Shown here piece after piece: positions 51,067-62,612 of a DNA stretch of 64,000 nucleotides. This DNA comes from Escallonia rubra. Taxonomy: Eukaryota; Streptophyta; Magnoliopsida; Escalloniales; Escalloniaceae. The stretch covers positions 62,001 to 126,000 of the forward strand of contig JAVXUO010002263.1 of the NCBI GenBank assembly GCA_033065855.1. The letters are read 5' to 3'. The notes below the pieces were generated by a model. That model searched no databases. It saw nothing but the letters and a program-made list of their open reading frames with translations, and was not told the origin of the DNA. The position numbers were made by a program, and so were the translations under genes. Numbering within the stretch: the first letter of the stretch is position 1; the number at the start of each line of letters is the position of its first letter.

Positions 51067-53094
51067 ATGATGAGGTGGAACAGTTTTGCTGCTAGATCAG
51101 AAACTAGGACTTGTAAGCTCCATCTCACTATCTGTGCCCTTGAAGGATTATCAACCGAAGATGTGCCAAACAAGGAAAACTGTACCTTTAGAGTACAAAT
51201 AGAATGGAGAGTTCCAAGGCGAGGTTACCTGTCTAAAACAGCTGTTGAAAGGCTTCACACCACGAAAAAGTGTATAGACGGCAACGGATCTGTCCACTGG
51301 AATGAAGATTTTGAGCAACACTGCAAGTCGAAAATGAAAGACTACAAGAGTTCCAAAAGCTGGAAGATCGACCTTGAAATTCAGGTAAGTCCAAAATCTA
51401 GATGACATAGCTAACAATATTATCATTTAGTTATCAGTATGATGGATACAGATAGATAGAAAACAAATATCAGGGATTAGGTGTGGAGCCAGGCACATCT
51501 TCAGTTTTGGCCAACTTGAGATTGGATTTTGCTGAGGTTGTTGGTCCAACTGACAATTCAGAGAAGATCCTTGAACTCCCAGCCAAGTGCTACATTGGTG
51601 GCTCCACCATTGAGGCGAGACTAAGGGTAATTGAAGTTTTGGAACGTAACTAGACCCTGTTACAATACTTTGAGCTAATTTGAAACACCAAAAATGCAGG
51701 TGAAACTCAATTTTTTCAAAGTCCAGACGCAGTGCCTGAACAGCATCATACATCCTGCTTCTCCAACCCATCTACTACCGTCCCTGGCATCATGTGTAAG
51801 CTTTGAATCTCAAAGCAGAAACAACATTAACAGCTGCAGTTCACAATCAGATGAGGAAGCTGAGCCGGGCTACCAAAGCCTAACCACAGCAAATCTACAA
51901 ATTCGTGGCCTCTTAGATGACCTCATAGATGACAGGCTCCATAACATCAAGGATGAGATCTGGGAAGAAGACGAGCCATTGAATACTCATGCCACAAAGA
52001 AACCTTTCTTAATCAAGCTTTTTTCCTGGAATAATAGACGGCTTGGACATGGAGTGCTGGACCATCCTAGAGATACACCACTCTTGAACAAGGCATATAG
52101 CGAGGCCGGTGGGGATGATATTGATAATACTCGCCGCTGCCATGTATTATTTTTACAACATGGAGAACACCAGATGAAACATGATTTCAAGTCTCCTGAT
52201 ATCTTGGGCAGCGATCGGTTTGAGATAGGCAAGTGGGAAAGGAGAAAGTTGAGAAGCAGGGATAGAACCTTGGAACTAGTGACAGAAATATTCCTCGCTT
52301 CCATTGATCAACGGAGTGAGAAGGCATCAGGTGAAGGTGCCTGCACAGTTCTTGCCATGGTTATAGCTGATTGGCTACATCAGAACCCAGAAATCCTACC
52401 ACTCCGATGTCAATTTGACAAGTTGATCAGAGAGGGATCTTCAGAATGGAGAAACCTATGCAGGGAAGAAACTAATAGGGAAAAATTCTCCGATCAGCAC
52501 TTTGACCTTGATACTGTGTTGCAAGCAAAAGTTCGGCCGCTAAGGGTGGTCCCTGAAAAATCCTACATAGGCTTCTTTGAACTTGATAATATGCCAAATA
52601 AGCTGGAGTTCCTGCAAGGTGCCATGTCTTTTGACAGCATATGGGACGAGCTTGAACAAAGTGGAACTTCTTTGGAAGAAAAGATTTTTGTCGTGAGTTG
52701 GAATGACCATTTCTTTGTTCTTAAGATAGAGAAGGATGCAATATATATAATCGACACGCTAGGGGAGAGGCTATTTGAAGGGTGCAAGAAAGCCTACATA
52801 TTGAAGTTCAACAAAGAAAGTATGATCCACAGAGTGGAACCTAAGTTGAGCAACTCAAAAGTTGATTCAGAAGGGCATGGTAGTAGAGACTCCCAGGAAC
52901 TGATATGTGAAGGAAAGTCCTGCTGCAAAGAATTCATCAAGGGCTTCCTTGCTGCCCTCCCACTAAGAGAGCTGCAAGGCAACATTGAAAAGGAAATGAC
53001 TGGGAAAGCTCCACTCCATCAACTTCTGCAAATTGAGTTCCATTTCATGACTCCCAGCAAAAAGAACTCACCAACTATAGAGATGACGGCCTAA
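51067..53094 (+). CDS. NT-C2 (EEIG1/EHBP1 N-terminal) domain protein, plant type
   Basis: Three exons, 51067-51384, 51474-51626 and 51700-53094, with GT-AG introns at phase 0, give 621 aa. Residues 1 to about 175 form the NT-C2 domain: KLHLTICALEGL, then FRVQIEWRVPRRG, VHWNEDFEQHC, WKIDLEIQ, and ANLRLDFAEVVGPT and CYIGGSTIEARLR in exon 2. NT-C2 domains are C2-like and usually target membranes or partner proteins. Residues about 190-300 are Ser/Asp/Glu-rich linker. From residue about 350 a conserved plant-specific region follows (FLASIDQRSEKASGEGACTV, HFDLDTVLQAKVRPL, FLQGAMSFDSIWDEL, VVSWNDHFFVLKI, IYIIDTLGERLFEGC). It contains Cys372, His494 and Asp509 in an order and spacing like papain-fold enzymes. 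That is my inference, not a known activity. Cellular role is unknown. No lesion is visible. Confidence 0.9.
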
Positions 53095-54659
53095 TAGTTC
53101 AATGTAGAAAGGTGGGATGTAGAAGTCCCAGGAAGTTTACCTCCGGTTCCTGGGACTACACAAATATGTCTTCAATAACGGTCTTCAACTTTTCCATGTG
53201 CTCAACTAATTTAGGAACTATATAACATTTCTATCAAAAAGCATTTCTTTCTTACTATACCACATCACCCCCCCCCCCCCCCCCCCCCCGCACGGTCCAC
53301 ATGAATTCTGCCACAGATGAAGCCAAATTTTCGATCCTTCCAGATGTATCATAGCGCCAAAGTATGGATTTAAGGGAAGGAAAGAATTTCGAGAAGAAAC
53401 AGCACAATGCTGCTTCAACATAATGTGGAACAGTTTTTAATAATTAACGCAATTCAGACTTCTTTTCTGCAAAAAAGACCACCTAGGGAAAAGTATTTAC
53501 GAACCTGTTGATACAATAGCAGAAAGAAACCTTTGGTTATTACGTTCATACCAAACTTGTGATTGGAAGTGAGCAAGTGACAGTTAAACTCGCTTGGGCT
53601 GCTTTAATGGTAGTCTTTACAAAGGAGAATAGGAAGGCTGCAATCGTTATTGGAGTATCAACGAATAAGTCACTGAAAACCAACTTACGCATCTTATTCC
53701 CAATAAAGAGGCCAGGACATTTACATCCTGGTAAATTCAGTCCAAAGTAATAAGGATCTCATTCATGCTTATTTGTAGCCATCACATAGAACAGGGATAT
53801 AGAGTACATTCTATTGCTGTATAGATGAAAAGAGTACATTTTTGCATATAGGATGAAATTAGGAATTACTGAATATACTTATAACCACTCAAGTTCAATG
53901 AACATTCTAAATCATGATATAAAACTATGCAAGGAAAAAAAAAAAAAAAAGAGGACTTACCTGTCAAGTTGCTTATGAGTAATTAACTAAAAATATTTAA
54001 TGTTCACAGAAAATCTATAGTGGTAATTCGCAACAGCACATATTTTCAAACTGGAAGCTAGTGATCGCGCACTTGTGGGCAATCATAAACCCCCATTCCA
54101 CGGAACATGATTTTCTTGTTTCAGGAAGGCAATCATCAAAATGTCGACACAAACAAATTGACGGAATGGCAAGTTTCCAACTATTTGACTTTCATCAGCA
54201 CAGTTAACTAATTATGATGATTAATTATCTGGAGTGGAAAACTATTCCTTACCACCATCAACGAGTTATTCCAGTATGACAAAACCATGCGGTCAACAGT
54301 GACAGAAAGTCTTTTCATGTGGATTACCAGGCAGTAGGTAGTTAAAATCAACCAGCAAAGAGCAGCCAAACAATCACAAAACTATTCATTCCAAGACCAA
54401 GTAAACATGAGGAAACAATTAAGTTAGAGCTCAGACTTAAGTTGTTCTTTGATCCAGTAAGCCCCTTCCAAACCCATTGTGCACCAAAAACCAGAGTGCC
54501 ATTCAATTTGATAACTGATATATCAATGACAACTTCGACGAAATATTCAATACTTGCTATTACCTTCTGCTTCAATAGCTACAAAATATCATGTAACCAA
54601 TCACTTGAGCAAATATATGTAGAAATTAACATGTTACACATTTTTTCTAAGGAATTCTT
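53095..54659. other. 3' UTR and intergenic sequence, with a C22 run
   Basis: The first 150 bp after the stop are probably 3' UTR. A run of 22 C lies at 53268-53289. Frames at 53559-53750 (+) and 54348-54575 (-) show no domain. Confidence 0.4.
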
Positions 54660-55015
54660 ATTGGCTAGCCCAGCTGCCAAAAGCAGACACCTGTTTTGGA
54701 GTGGTCGTACCACTTTGATACTGCAGGTGTACTTCTGTTTATCCGCCGAAGATACGAACGAAATGGAATTGAGTCAACTGTGAGCAAATCTCGAACCGGC
54801 GCCGGAAAAGTTGCAAAAGAGAGGCGGAGTATTAGGGTTTGCGGTGGAGAAAAAGAAACCAGAGAGAGGCTCAGGCTCCAGTGGTGCTTCAACCCCTTCA
54901 CACCCTTTTTCCCAATGTCACGCGAAACATGCCATTGTTCTCTCAAAGTGCCAATTTTTGATCATTTTGAGCTCTTCCTTTCCCGGCTGCCGGAAGACGT
55001 AAGAGAATACAAGGA
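54660..55015 (-). other. Possible 5' end of a minus-strand transcript
   Basis: On the minus strand the region has a TCTCTCTGG..TTTCTTTTTC leader, an AAACCCTAAT string and CCGGCGCCGG, all usual for plant 5' UTRs. It also has CACCTGCAG followed by the open stretch YQSGTTTPKQVSAFGSWASQ to a TAA at about 54664. I cannot join it to any downstream exon or recognise a protein, so it is only a candidate. Confidence 0.2.
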
Positions 55016-55826
55016 ATGAAAGAGAGGAAAGAGGAAATTACATACATCCGATTCCTATGATGTCACTTGAGCTTTCCACCAATCACTTTGAGGAAAGAGG
55101 AAAGAGGAAATTTACGCCTTTCTTAGAGTGGTACAAGCGTCGTGGTCTCTAGAGGTGCCGACGAAGAGCCCTATATGATGGAGCATGTAGACTAGTCACG
55201 CAAGTAATCTAGCAAAGATAGATTCCCAGCGGAGTCACCTATCTGTGGCGAGTCCTCGTGCTGAAACACTCAAGAGCTTCCCCCAAGGTAATGTCTTAGA
55301 GAAGTAACCTACCCGGCCAGGTGAGGCAGTGTCTCGAAAGAGTCACGTACCCGACATGGTCATGTAGTGTTTCAGAGAAGTCGGCTACACGATAGGCCAA
55401 GGTAATGTCCATGAGGAGTTGTTTACCTGGCAGAATGCGGGAGCAAAAATTGAAGCTTAAGACTGAGACGATGTCTTGAGGGAGTCGTCTCTTCCGTGAT
55501 GAGACCTTTCGTCGTAGCACACATATCGTGCCAAAGTAGTGTCTTGGAGGAGTCGCCCACCTAGTGTAAGGGGAGTCTTCACACCAGAGCCCTCGGAGCT
55601 CCCTGGTGGAGATAGTATCCTGGAAGAGTCACATGTCCTACCATGATTCCTTGCACCTTAGCAGGCGAAGCTTGCCAAGGTAGTGTCTGGGAAGAGTTGC
55701 TTACCCGACAGGCTGAGGTAGTATTCCAGATGAGTCTCCTACTTGACAAAAGGGGAGTCCTCATGCCGGAGTACTCAGAGCTCTCTAGCCAAGATAGTGT
55801 CCAAGAGGAGCCGCCTACCTAGCGGA

Positions 55827-57973
55827 TAAGGATGACAATTTAATTCACACTCGATGGATACTTAATCCGCCTCGATTAGATAAGAGCAGTTTTCTCTTAG
55901 GGATAATTACAACAGTGTTCCTGAGGTTAGGGTGTAATTACAGGCGTGTCCATTAGTTTGGACAAATTACACTTATGTTCGTTGATCAGACGGAATACAA
56001 AAATACAACGGTTTTGATGAAAAAACTTTATTGCCCCTAAATGAAATTAAAATTCCATTTTCTTTTATCTTTTCTCTCACTCCAATTCAATCTCTTCTCC
56101 TCTCAGATTCAAACCTAAAGATTACAGAGGGGCCTGATTTCATAGTTGTGCGGATCCATGAGCATGCTTGATGAGCTCGTTGGAGCCGTGCGACCAGTAT
56201 CGCAGCTCCAAGAGGATTTCAACATCGGATTTTGGCTTAGTAATAGGGCTTTTGCTCCGTTTTTTGGATCGAGGAGGTGGGCCGCAGGTGGCGGCGGATC
56301 AGTCTCATCGAGTGAGTAGGATTTTAGGGGTGGGGAGTGATGGAAGGGTTTGCGACGGGTAGGGGGTGTGAAGGGGTGGTGGCGGGTAGGGGGAGTGATG
56401 GAAGGGTTTGCGACGGGTAGGGGGAGTGAAGGGGTGGTGGCGGGTAGGGGGAGTGAAGGGGTGGCGGAGGGTAGGGGGAGTGGCGACGTTAGGGGAAGGG
56501 TGGTGGTGGTTTCAGGTGGGGGAGAAAAGAGAAATTTTAGAGTTAAAGATGTAGGGTGATGGAGCTGCCGGCCGCGTAGGGCGATGGAGCTGCCGGCATA
56601 GGGCGAGGGAGGAGGTTACTGCGGGGAGGGGGGGGGGGGTGAGGTGGGGAGAGAAAAGGGGGAAGGGCAACGTCATCGGCAATGGGGGCAATGCCCGCAG
56701 GAGATTGGTCGCCGGTAGTGGGAGAGTGAACCAATCAAATTTTCAAAACCCTAATTTTCAAATTAGGGTTTTGAAAACCTAATTTGAAAATTAGGGTTTT
56801 TATACAAACCCTAAAAAACCCTAATCATAATATAAACATTTTAAAAATTATTTAGTACATGCAGTAAAGGGGAATATTGTCATGTTGAAAATACATAACG
56901 ATGTCATCATAAAAAATATACTTTTTGAACGGAACCCTAACGGATGGACACAAGTATTACAAAATTAGGGTTTTTGGTCACAGTATGTTACATTTTGGAA
57001 CTTAGTATCCTTGACTGTAATTATACCCTAACATCAGGGACACTGCTATAATTATCCCTTTCTTTTACTATGACCAGGTTATGGAACGGGTATAGTAGCT
57101 AAGTTTTAAACCCGCACCTGTTGTCGGTCGGTTTTTTTATTCAGCCGTCCATCTCAGTGATATAAGTAGTCCTAAAATCCCTACCAACACTTTTCTCTTT
57201 CTCTTCTCTCTTCCGCCTCATCGCTCTACCTTTCACCTCTTCTCGCGTAGCACTGTTGTCCCCTGTAGACACCACCTCACCACTAACCATCATCCACGAC
57301 TAGCAACGGTGGCAGTTAGCAGCTCTATGGGACACTCCTTCACCGTCATCATGCACGATTGCACCGCCATCATCACTGTCTACGGGTGCGGCCAGTTCAA
57401 GCCATATCGAGCCTCAACCAGCAAACGGGGACAACCATTCTTCAGTTTAACCATTCCTCCCTCATTCACGGATGATACCAGAGACCCTATTAGGCATCCA
57501 TAATCAGGGAGAGAACTTCATTGCAAAAGCTTAATCCACTACTCCAGTTTTAGGTTTGTCAATTCTCCATCTCTTTTTGTCACTTCTTCCCAATTGTTAA
57601 GCTTATTTCTGCCTCACTGTGGAGCTTATTTCTCCCCTATTCTTGTTCGTACTTTCAATCAATTGACCATCCATTATCAATTTCTTTGCACTCCATTACC
57701 AACATCAAAAAGACCAGTCACCTTGACTTTTATCCTTTTAGTTTTGATGAAGGCTAGGATCGATGATGGGGCGGATCGGGTTGGGTTTTTTACAATCTCA
57801 AAACAGGTTGGTGCGAGGTCAGGTATTTTAATAGTTCATCGAATCAGGGATGATATTCCTATTTTCTTGACGTGATAGCGCAGAGGAGCAGAGTCAAAGT
57901 TGTGTATTAGAACTACCGAGGCGAGTACAAATTTCATGAAATTTACATCTGACTCGCCCCATTGACATTCCTA
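55827..57973. mobile_element. hAT-type element inserted in the tandem array
   Basis: The ends are TAAGGATGACAAT and (inverted) TAGGAATGTCAAT, with GGGGCGAGTCAG/GGGGCGGATCGGG-type subterminal strings. Flanking 8-mers CTAGCGGA and CTGGTGGG differ at three positions, all transitions, consistent with an aged target duplication. Array sequence resumes on both sides. Frames at 57309-57875 are not recognised. A Mutator-like element is nested inside. Confidence 0.65.
55900..57058. mobile_element. Mutator-like element nested in the hAT element
   Basis: The ends are GGGATAATTACAACAGTGTT and (inverted) GGGATAATTATAGCAGTGTC, with inverted similarity continuing through TTAGGGTGTAATTACAG. Flanks TTTCTCTTA (55891-55899) and TTTCTTTTA (57059-57067) match at eight of nine positions. 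The interior is GC-rich and holds a GGGTAGGGGGAGTGAAGGGG minisatellite (about 56340-56490) and a G-run near 56627. No transposase is present. Confidence 0.85.
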
Positions 57974-58640
57974 CTGGTGGGAGAGTAGTCTTCATGCCAA
58001 AGCACTTGGAGGTTCGTGAGGCAGTGTCCTGGGGATTCGCTTACCCTGAGAGATGTTTCATACTCCAAAGAGCGGTTCAAAGCATGTTCAACGACCAAGG
58101 TGAGGTGTGCATGGTGTGGTGAAAGGATGGACCAAGGCCGAGGGCATTGCAGTATGTAAAGTGCTAGGGTGCGTGATTGTATAAGTGGCACAGCGGGATA
58201 TGTGCGGTGCCAGGGGCACACTTAGTGGAGATGGCACAAAGGCGTGATGAATGAGTGTTGTGCGGGGGCAAGTGACATGGAGATAGAATGACGATAGTGC
58301 ATGAGCATGATTGAGGGAAGCAGTGCCAGGGGCATGAAGAGCAGGAGGTGACGCTCAGGACAGGTGACGAGGCAATGCTAAGGAAGTATAGCAGGGAAAC
58401 AACACTGGCCACATGGAAGGTCACGGAGCACAGGTGAGAAGAGACAATGAGGGAGGTAAGGAGCCCTCAACAAGAGAAGAAACCAAGGGAGAAGGAAAGA
58501 GCCCAAGGAGAGGAGAGACCAAATGGGAGCAATGAGCCTCTAAGGAGAGGGGAGACGAAGGATGGGGAGTAAGGAGTCCCCAGAAAAAGGATTGAGCAAG
58601 GGGAAAGAAGTTTTCTCACATTTCAAAGGCTCAACCATCT

Positions 58641-58675
58641 CATGTAGGAGCGTTAGGTGAATTGAGGACTACTTG
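58641..58675. other. Flank of the LTR retrotransposon
   Basis: This short stretch lies between the purine-rich repeat and the LTR start at 58676. The last five bases, ACTTG (58671-58675), are the candidate target duplication; the partner copy lies beyond the window. Confidence 0.4.
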
Positions 58676-59790
58676 TGTCACGCCCCGAAAACGCAAGGCC
58701 GCGACTAACATCAAACTCCATTATATACCATTACAGTTCTAAAGATAACGGTATAGACAGAGCAATTAAATCCTCTAAGATAAAATATCTCCACAAACAA
58801 AAGTCTAAGACAATCCGTTCACCAAAATAATTCCACTGAATATTCCTTTACAAAATATTTACCAAACGCAGCGGCGAAATAATTTACATTGCTCAAATAT
58901 ACTAACAAAGACTAAAACCTCTAATCTCCCCCAAACATGCCACGCCCAAAAATCACGTCCGATACCTGTGGTAAAGGACAAAACAAACGAGTAGGGGGGT
59001 GAGCTCGAATAGCCCAGCAAGTGGAAAACAAATAGGAATCAAATACGATGAGTCGTAGTCCAAAACAAAACCAAATATTTGACGAACAAGATATAACAAT
59101 TGACCACAATGCAAATAAGGCGAATCAAATATACGAAATGTTCATAAGGTGGTCCAAAGAACCTAAATCAAATACTAGCCCGAAGGTACGAAAGTGCAAT
59201 CAAAACTTACTGTCAAATACCAAAGCAAACGTCATTAAGCGTTTAACCCAAAACACATTTCAATTATATGTCGGGTACGCTACAAACATAGGATGACTGG
59301 TGGTCATAAGACCCAAATGTCGAACCAAACATCAAACATCAAACGTGTGCTCCGGAGCATACTAGGAGACTTCGGCTCTCTAGTATAACAAACATGTGTC
59401 CAAAGGACCCTCTCAAGTTGAGAGTTGTTCAACATAGTCAATGTCAATCTTAAATTGACGGTCACAAATGTACAAATTCAAAGTTGAGCATCATTAAGGC
59501 ACAAATGAGAAAGGGTGAACAGTGTTCTCAAGAAGGCAAAAGTGGAGCAATCAATTACAAACGAGCATAGATGAATCAAAAGTGACGAAAGTATAAGCCT
59601 TCGGATTTTCGAAGATACCTTTCCACAGCAAAAATCGTATAAACCCTTACCTCAAACAAGCTTTTGGACCAAAGAAAACCTCAAAGCACCACTCTAGCGC
59701 CAAAGAGCTTCCCAAGCCTCCTATTCTCTCTCTCTTCGCCGCAAAGGAGCAAGAAATCAAGAACAAAAGGGCTAGGAATGAAATAGAACA

Positions 59791-59800
59791 CTATTTATAG
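59791..59800 (-). promoter_or_regulatory. LTR TATA box
   Basis: CTATAAATAG on the minus strand is followed by a GTGTTCTATTTCATTCC leader and AGAGAGAGAGAATAGG. The identical box in the other LTR is at 63730-63739. The palindrome array lies just upstream in element orientation. Confidence 0.7.
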
Positions 59801-59820
59801 GGAACAAAAATTTTAAACCT

Positions 59821-60130
59821 TTAAGTCGACCGAAAACAACTTTCAGTCGACCGAAAACAACTTTCAGTCGACTGAAAACACATTTTAGTCGACTGAAAGT
59901 ACTGTTCAAAATCATTGTTCATAGTACTGTTCAAAAATCAATGTTCATCGACTAAACTTTTAGTCGACTGAAATCACACTTTTAGTCGACTAAAACCTTT
60001 AAATTCGACTAAAAGTCCAGAAAACCATTTTTACACAATTTAAACACTTTTTAGTCGACCGAAACACTTTTAGTCGACCGAAAACAACTTTCAGTCGACT
60101 AAAACCTTTTAAATTCGACTAAAAGTTACT
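59821..60130. repeat. Array of GTCGAC palindromes in LTR U3
   Basis: About nine GTCGAC sites, mostly in the form TTTTAGTCGACTRAAA or TTCAGTCGACCGAAAAC, plus three degenerate TTCGACTAAAA copies, lie within 310 bp. Spacing is often about 21 bp. Interspersed are TACTGTTCAAAA repeats. The array recurs in the second LTR from about 63760. Confidence 0.85.
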
Positions 60131-60258
60131 GTTCATTTGACCAAAAATTTCAGAAACAATCCCAATTCATTTTCTTAGTTTTAACAAAAGACCACAAACT
60201 ATTTATTCAAAAATATACAAATTTTGCATAAGGAAAAGGAAATTTTCGGGGTATTACA

Positions 60259-60271
60259 TTCTCCCCTCCTT
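60259..60271 (-). promoter_or_regulatory. Polypurine tract
   Basis: AAGGAGGGGAGAA on the minus strand directly abuts the LTR start TGTAATACC. It is the standard plus-strand priming site of LTR retrotransposons. Confidence 0.8.
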
Positions 60272-62596
60272 AAAAGAATTCCGTCCGCGGAATTAAAAAC
60301 GTACTTTAATTATCAAAAGTAGCTTTTCAAAACGAGTCAAAACATTACTCATACTATTAACTGAAATTCTGACTTCAAAACATGTAAGGCTTAACTAGCC
60401 TACGAAATGGACTAAGCAAAAAAATACGACATTCAAAATTCCACAAACGAAATCAATTTCCAATACGTAACGCCTCCACTGCGCTACTCTGATAATATAC
60501 CAAACCATACATTTTTACAAAAATCTGGATAACACACTTAACTTCAAGCCTAATGTGCACCAAGTACTAAGCAATTCTCATCCAATATGACGTGTTTTAC
60601 GAAATTCAAACTTAACTTTTTAACTTCCATTGACATCACCATTCCAAAATATATTCAGACTACTCTTCAAAGTACTTGGCTAACAAATGAAACTCGCTGA
60701 ATCAAGTTACTCCAACCAAAATTCAAATCATCTGAAATCAATACAATACTGACAGGCTCACGTTGCGCCATAAAATAACACATCAAACTATAGCCTTGGT
60801 ACAATGTCTAACATTGGTACGCTTAACTTCAATCGTACACCAAAAGTCATAACCAATCTTCACATTAATCACAAATGATTTATACTCTAAAATCTTCAAA
60901 TCAAAATTTACACCGGTACCAAGTCTCAATTAGAGCCATTAAGATACGCTCTCAATAACATTTCGCTGATAACTGAGTGTAACTCGTAACCAAAGCTGCT
61001 AAACTCTTTGTACACCTTCCGTCCAAAGCATCACCCACAATGTTAGACTTTCAAATACAATTATCCATGATCAAATCACCAACATCAAATATCCCAAGAT
61101 TCTATACTCCAAAAACATTTCATTACTTCAAACACACTGTTACTTAAGGCAACATCAAGCTCAATGTCTTGCCCATACTTTTCAACTGCAAAAGAGCACA
61201 AACTCAAAATCTAAGGCTTAACCAAGATTACAACGACAATATGCCTATAAAATTCATTAACCAACCCATGAGATCATCTAATCAATCGATATTTCAATAT
61301 TTTCCCCCATCTATATTTTTTTTTGACACCAAAATCAAAACCATTAGATAACATTTAAAGCATACTACATCGACTTAGTCCATTCGCCTTACAAATATAA
61401 TACTTAATCAAATTGTCGACATTAATTTCTAAAGTCATTATGCCTACAACATCCGAGCACTTGAAACACATGGTTACATAAGATAGCATCAAACTCATTC
61501 ATCTGGTCCATATTTCATTGACTACTAAAATCACAAACTCAATGTCTAAGGCCTAAATAAAACTGCAATGATGCAATGTCTTTGAAGGTCAGTAATCAAC
61601 ACATCGATATCAACCAAAGAGAAATATGATTCCCGTCAATTTTCACTAGTCTGACCCCAAAACCAATGCCATCGAATAATCCTTGAAACATATTACTTTG
61701 ACTTATTCAAACTGGATAACCAACATCAACAAGCATTTATACGTCTTACCAAAAGACCACCACACTTCCGCAGCGCACTCTGATGCCTCCAAACAAAACC
61801 GGTTCAAACTATTATCAAAATCCGTCAAAGCTAAATGTGTCGTCTTAAAACAACCCAAAAATCGAATTATGCACACGCATCCATCAATGTTTAAGCCTTT
61901 AAACTACTATCTCTCAGACACAGCCTTTACATATAGCTTCTATTTTTCAGAGCTCTTCGCCAGAAGATCATAATCATCCTCTTTTTCTAAAGCAATCCAT
62001 CTTGACATTATCAGAAGACAATCAGTCCATACCCCAAAATATCATCAAAGTGTTCCATATTCAAAAATTATGCCGACTCTTAAATATCCAAAATCAATAC
62101 TGACGGGGCAAGAATTATAAACCATACGGTTACCACAGGGTTCCATAAAGGTACCTACATATAGAAGACACCTTTCAAATTTCTAGGTTCAATACTTAGA
62201 TGCTCACAAAAGGATATCAAAACAACTAGATAAAATGGCATTATGATCTAGTAATGCCAAAAAAATTTCGCACGAAGTTTCTGTCACCATATCAATCATT
62301 TCCTGAGATCACAACCTTTTTCCATACACTATCTGATAGAGCTACTCATAGACATCCAAAGATCATAGTCATATCCTTCAACTATTCTCCTTGATTAACA
62401 CTTCAAATATCCAAAATTCAGAGACAACTAACATTCGTTCTACGATTGCGTACTCAACCCAATCCCAAAACTTATGGCCAATCTCAATCTTATGCCTTAA
62501 TATGAAATAAATTCTCCAAACTTAATCCACCTTTTTGAGGTTCAATCCCAATCACATATGTCTTAGGCTTAGGAGTCTACAGAATCTCAAACCTAA
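60272..62596 (-). other. Non-coding interior of the LTR retrotransposon
   Basis: There is no gag, protease, RT or integrase motif on either strand. The only frames are short plus-strand ones (61169-61351, 61683-61973) opposite to the element and without domains. The sequence has a regular texture of short CAAANNTCA-like strings without an obvious repeat unit. It may be a decayed or packaging-only interior. Confidence 0.6.
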
Positions 62597-62608
62597 GCTC
62601 TGATACCA
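62597..62608 (-). promoter_or_regulatory. Primer binding site (initiator tRNA-Met)
   Basis: TGGTATCAGAGC on the minus strand lies four bases inside the right LTR. It is a perfect 12-nt match to the usual complement of the tRNA-iMet 3' end. Confidence 0.9.
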
Positions 62609-62612
62609 CTTC

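Larger units (their letters stand above)
55130..58640 (-). repeat. Unclassified modular repeat, copy 2 (inverted, split by a nested hAT)
   Basis: This is the inverted, diverged counterpart of 39590-41090. The purine-rich module is at 58440-58600 (GGAGAGGAGAGACC-like). The GGGGCA..GTGCC module lies at about 58080-58430. The GAGGAGTCGCCYACC array is at 57974-58060 and 55200-55826, where motif copies at about 55551, 55623, 55690, 55729 and 55805 keep the 72-67-39-76 type spacing. The TAGACTAGTCACGC block is at about 55190. The array is interrupted by the hAT element 55827-57973. Confidence 0.6.
58676..60258 (-). repeat. LTR (3' LTR in element orientation)
   Basis: The 1,583-bp repeat is bounded by TGTCACGCCCCG and GGGGTATTACA on the + strand. 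The purine tract adjoins its right edge, so it is the downstream LTR of a minus-strand element. The minus-strand TATA box CTATAAATAG is at 59791-59800. The plus frame 59048-59296 and its twin at 62985-63233 are chance frames inside the LTRs. Confidence 0.9.
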
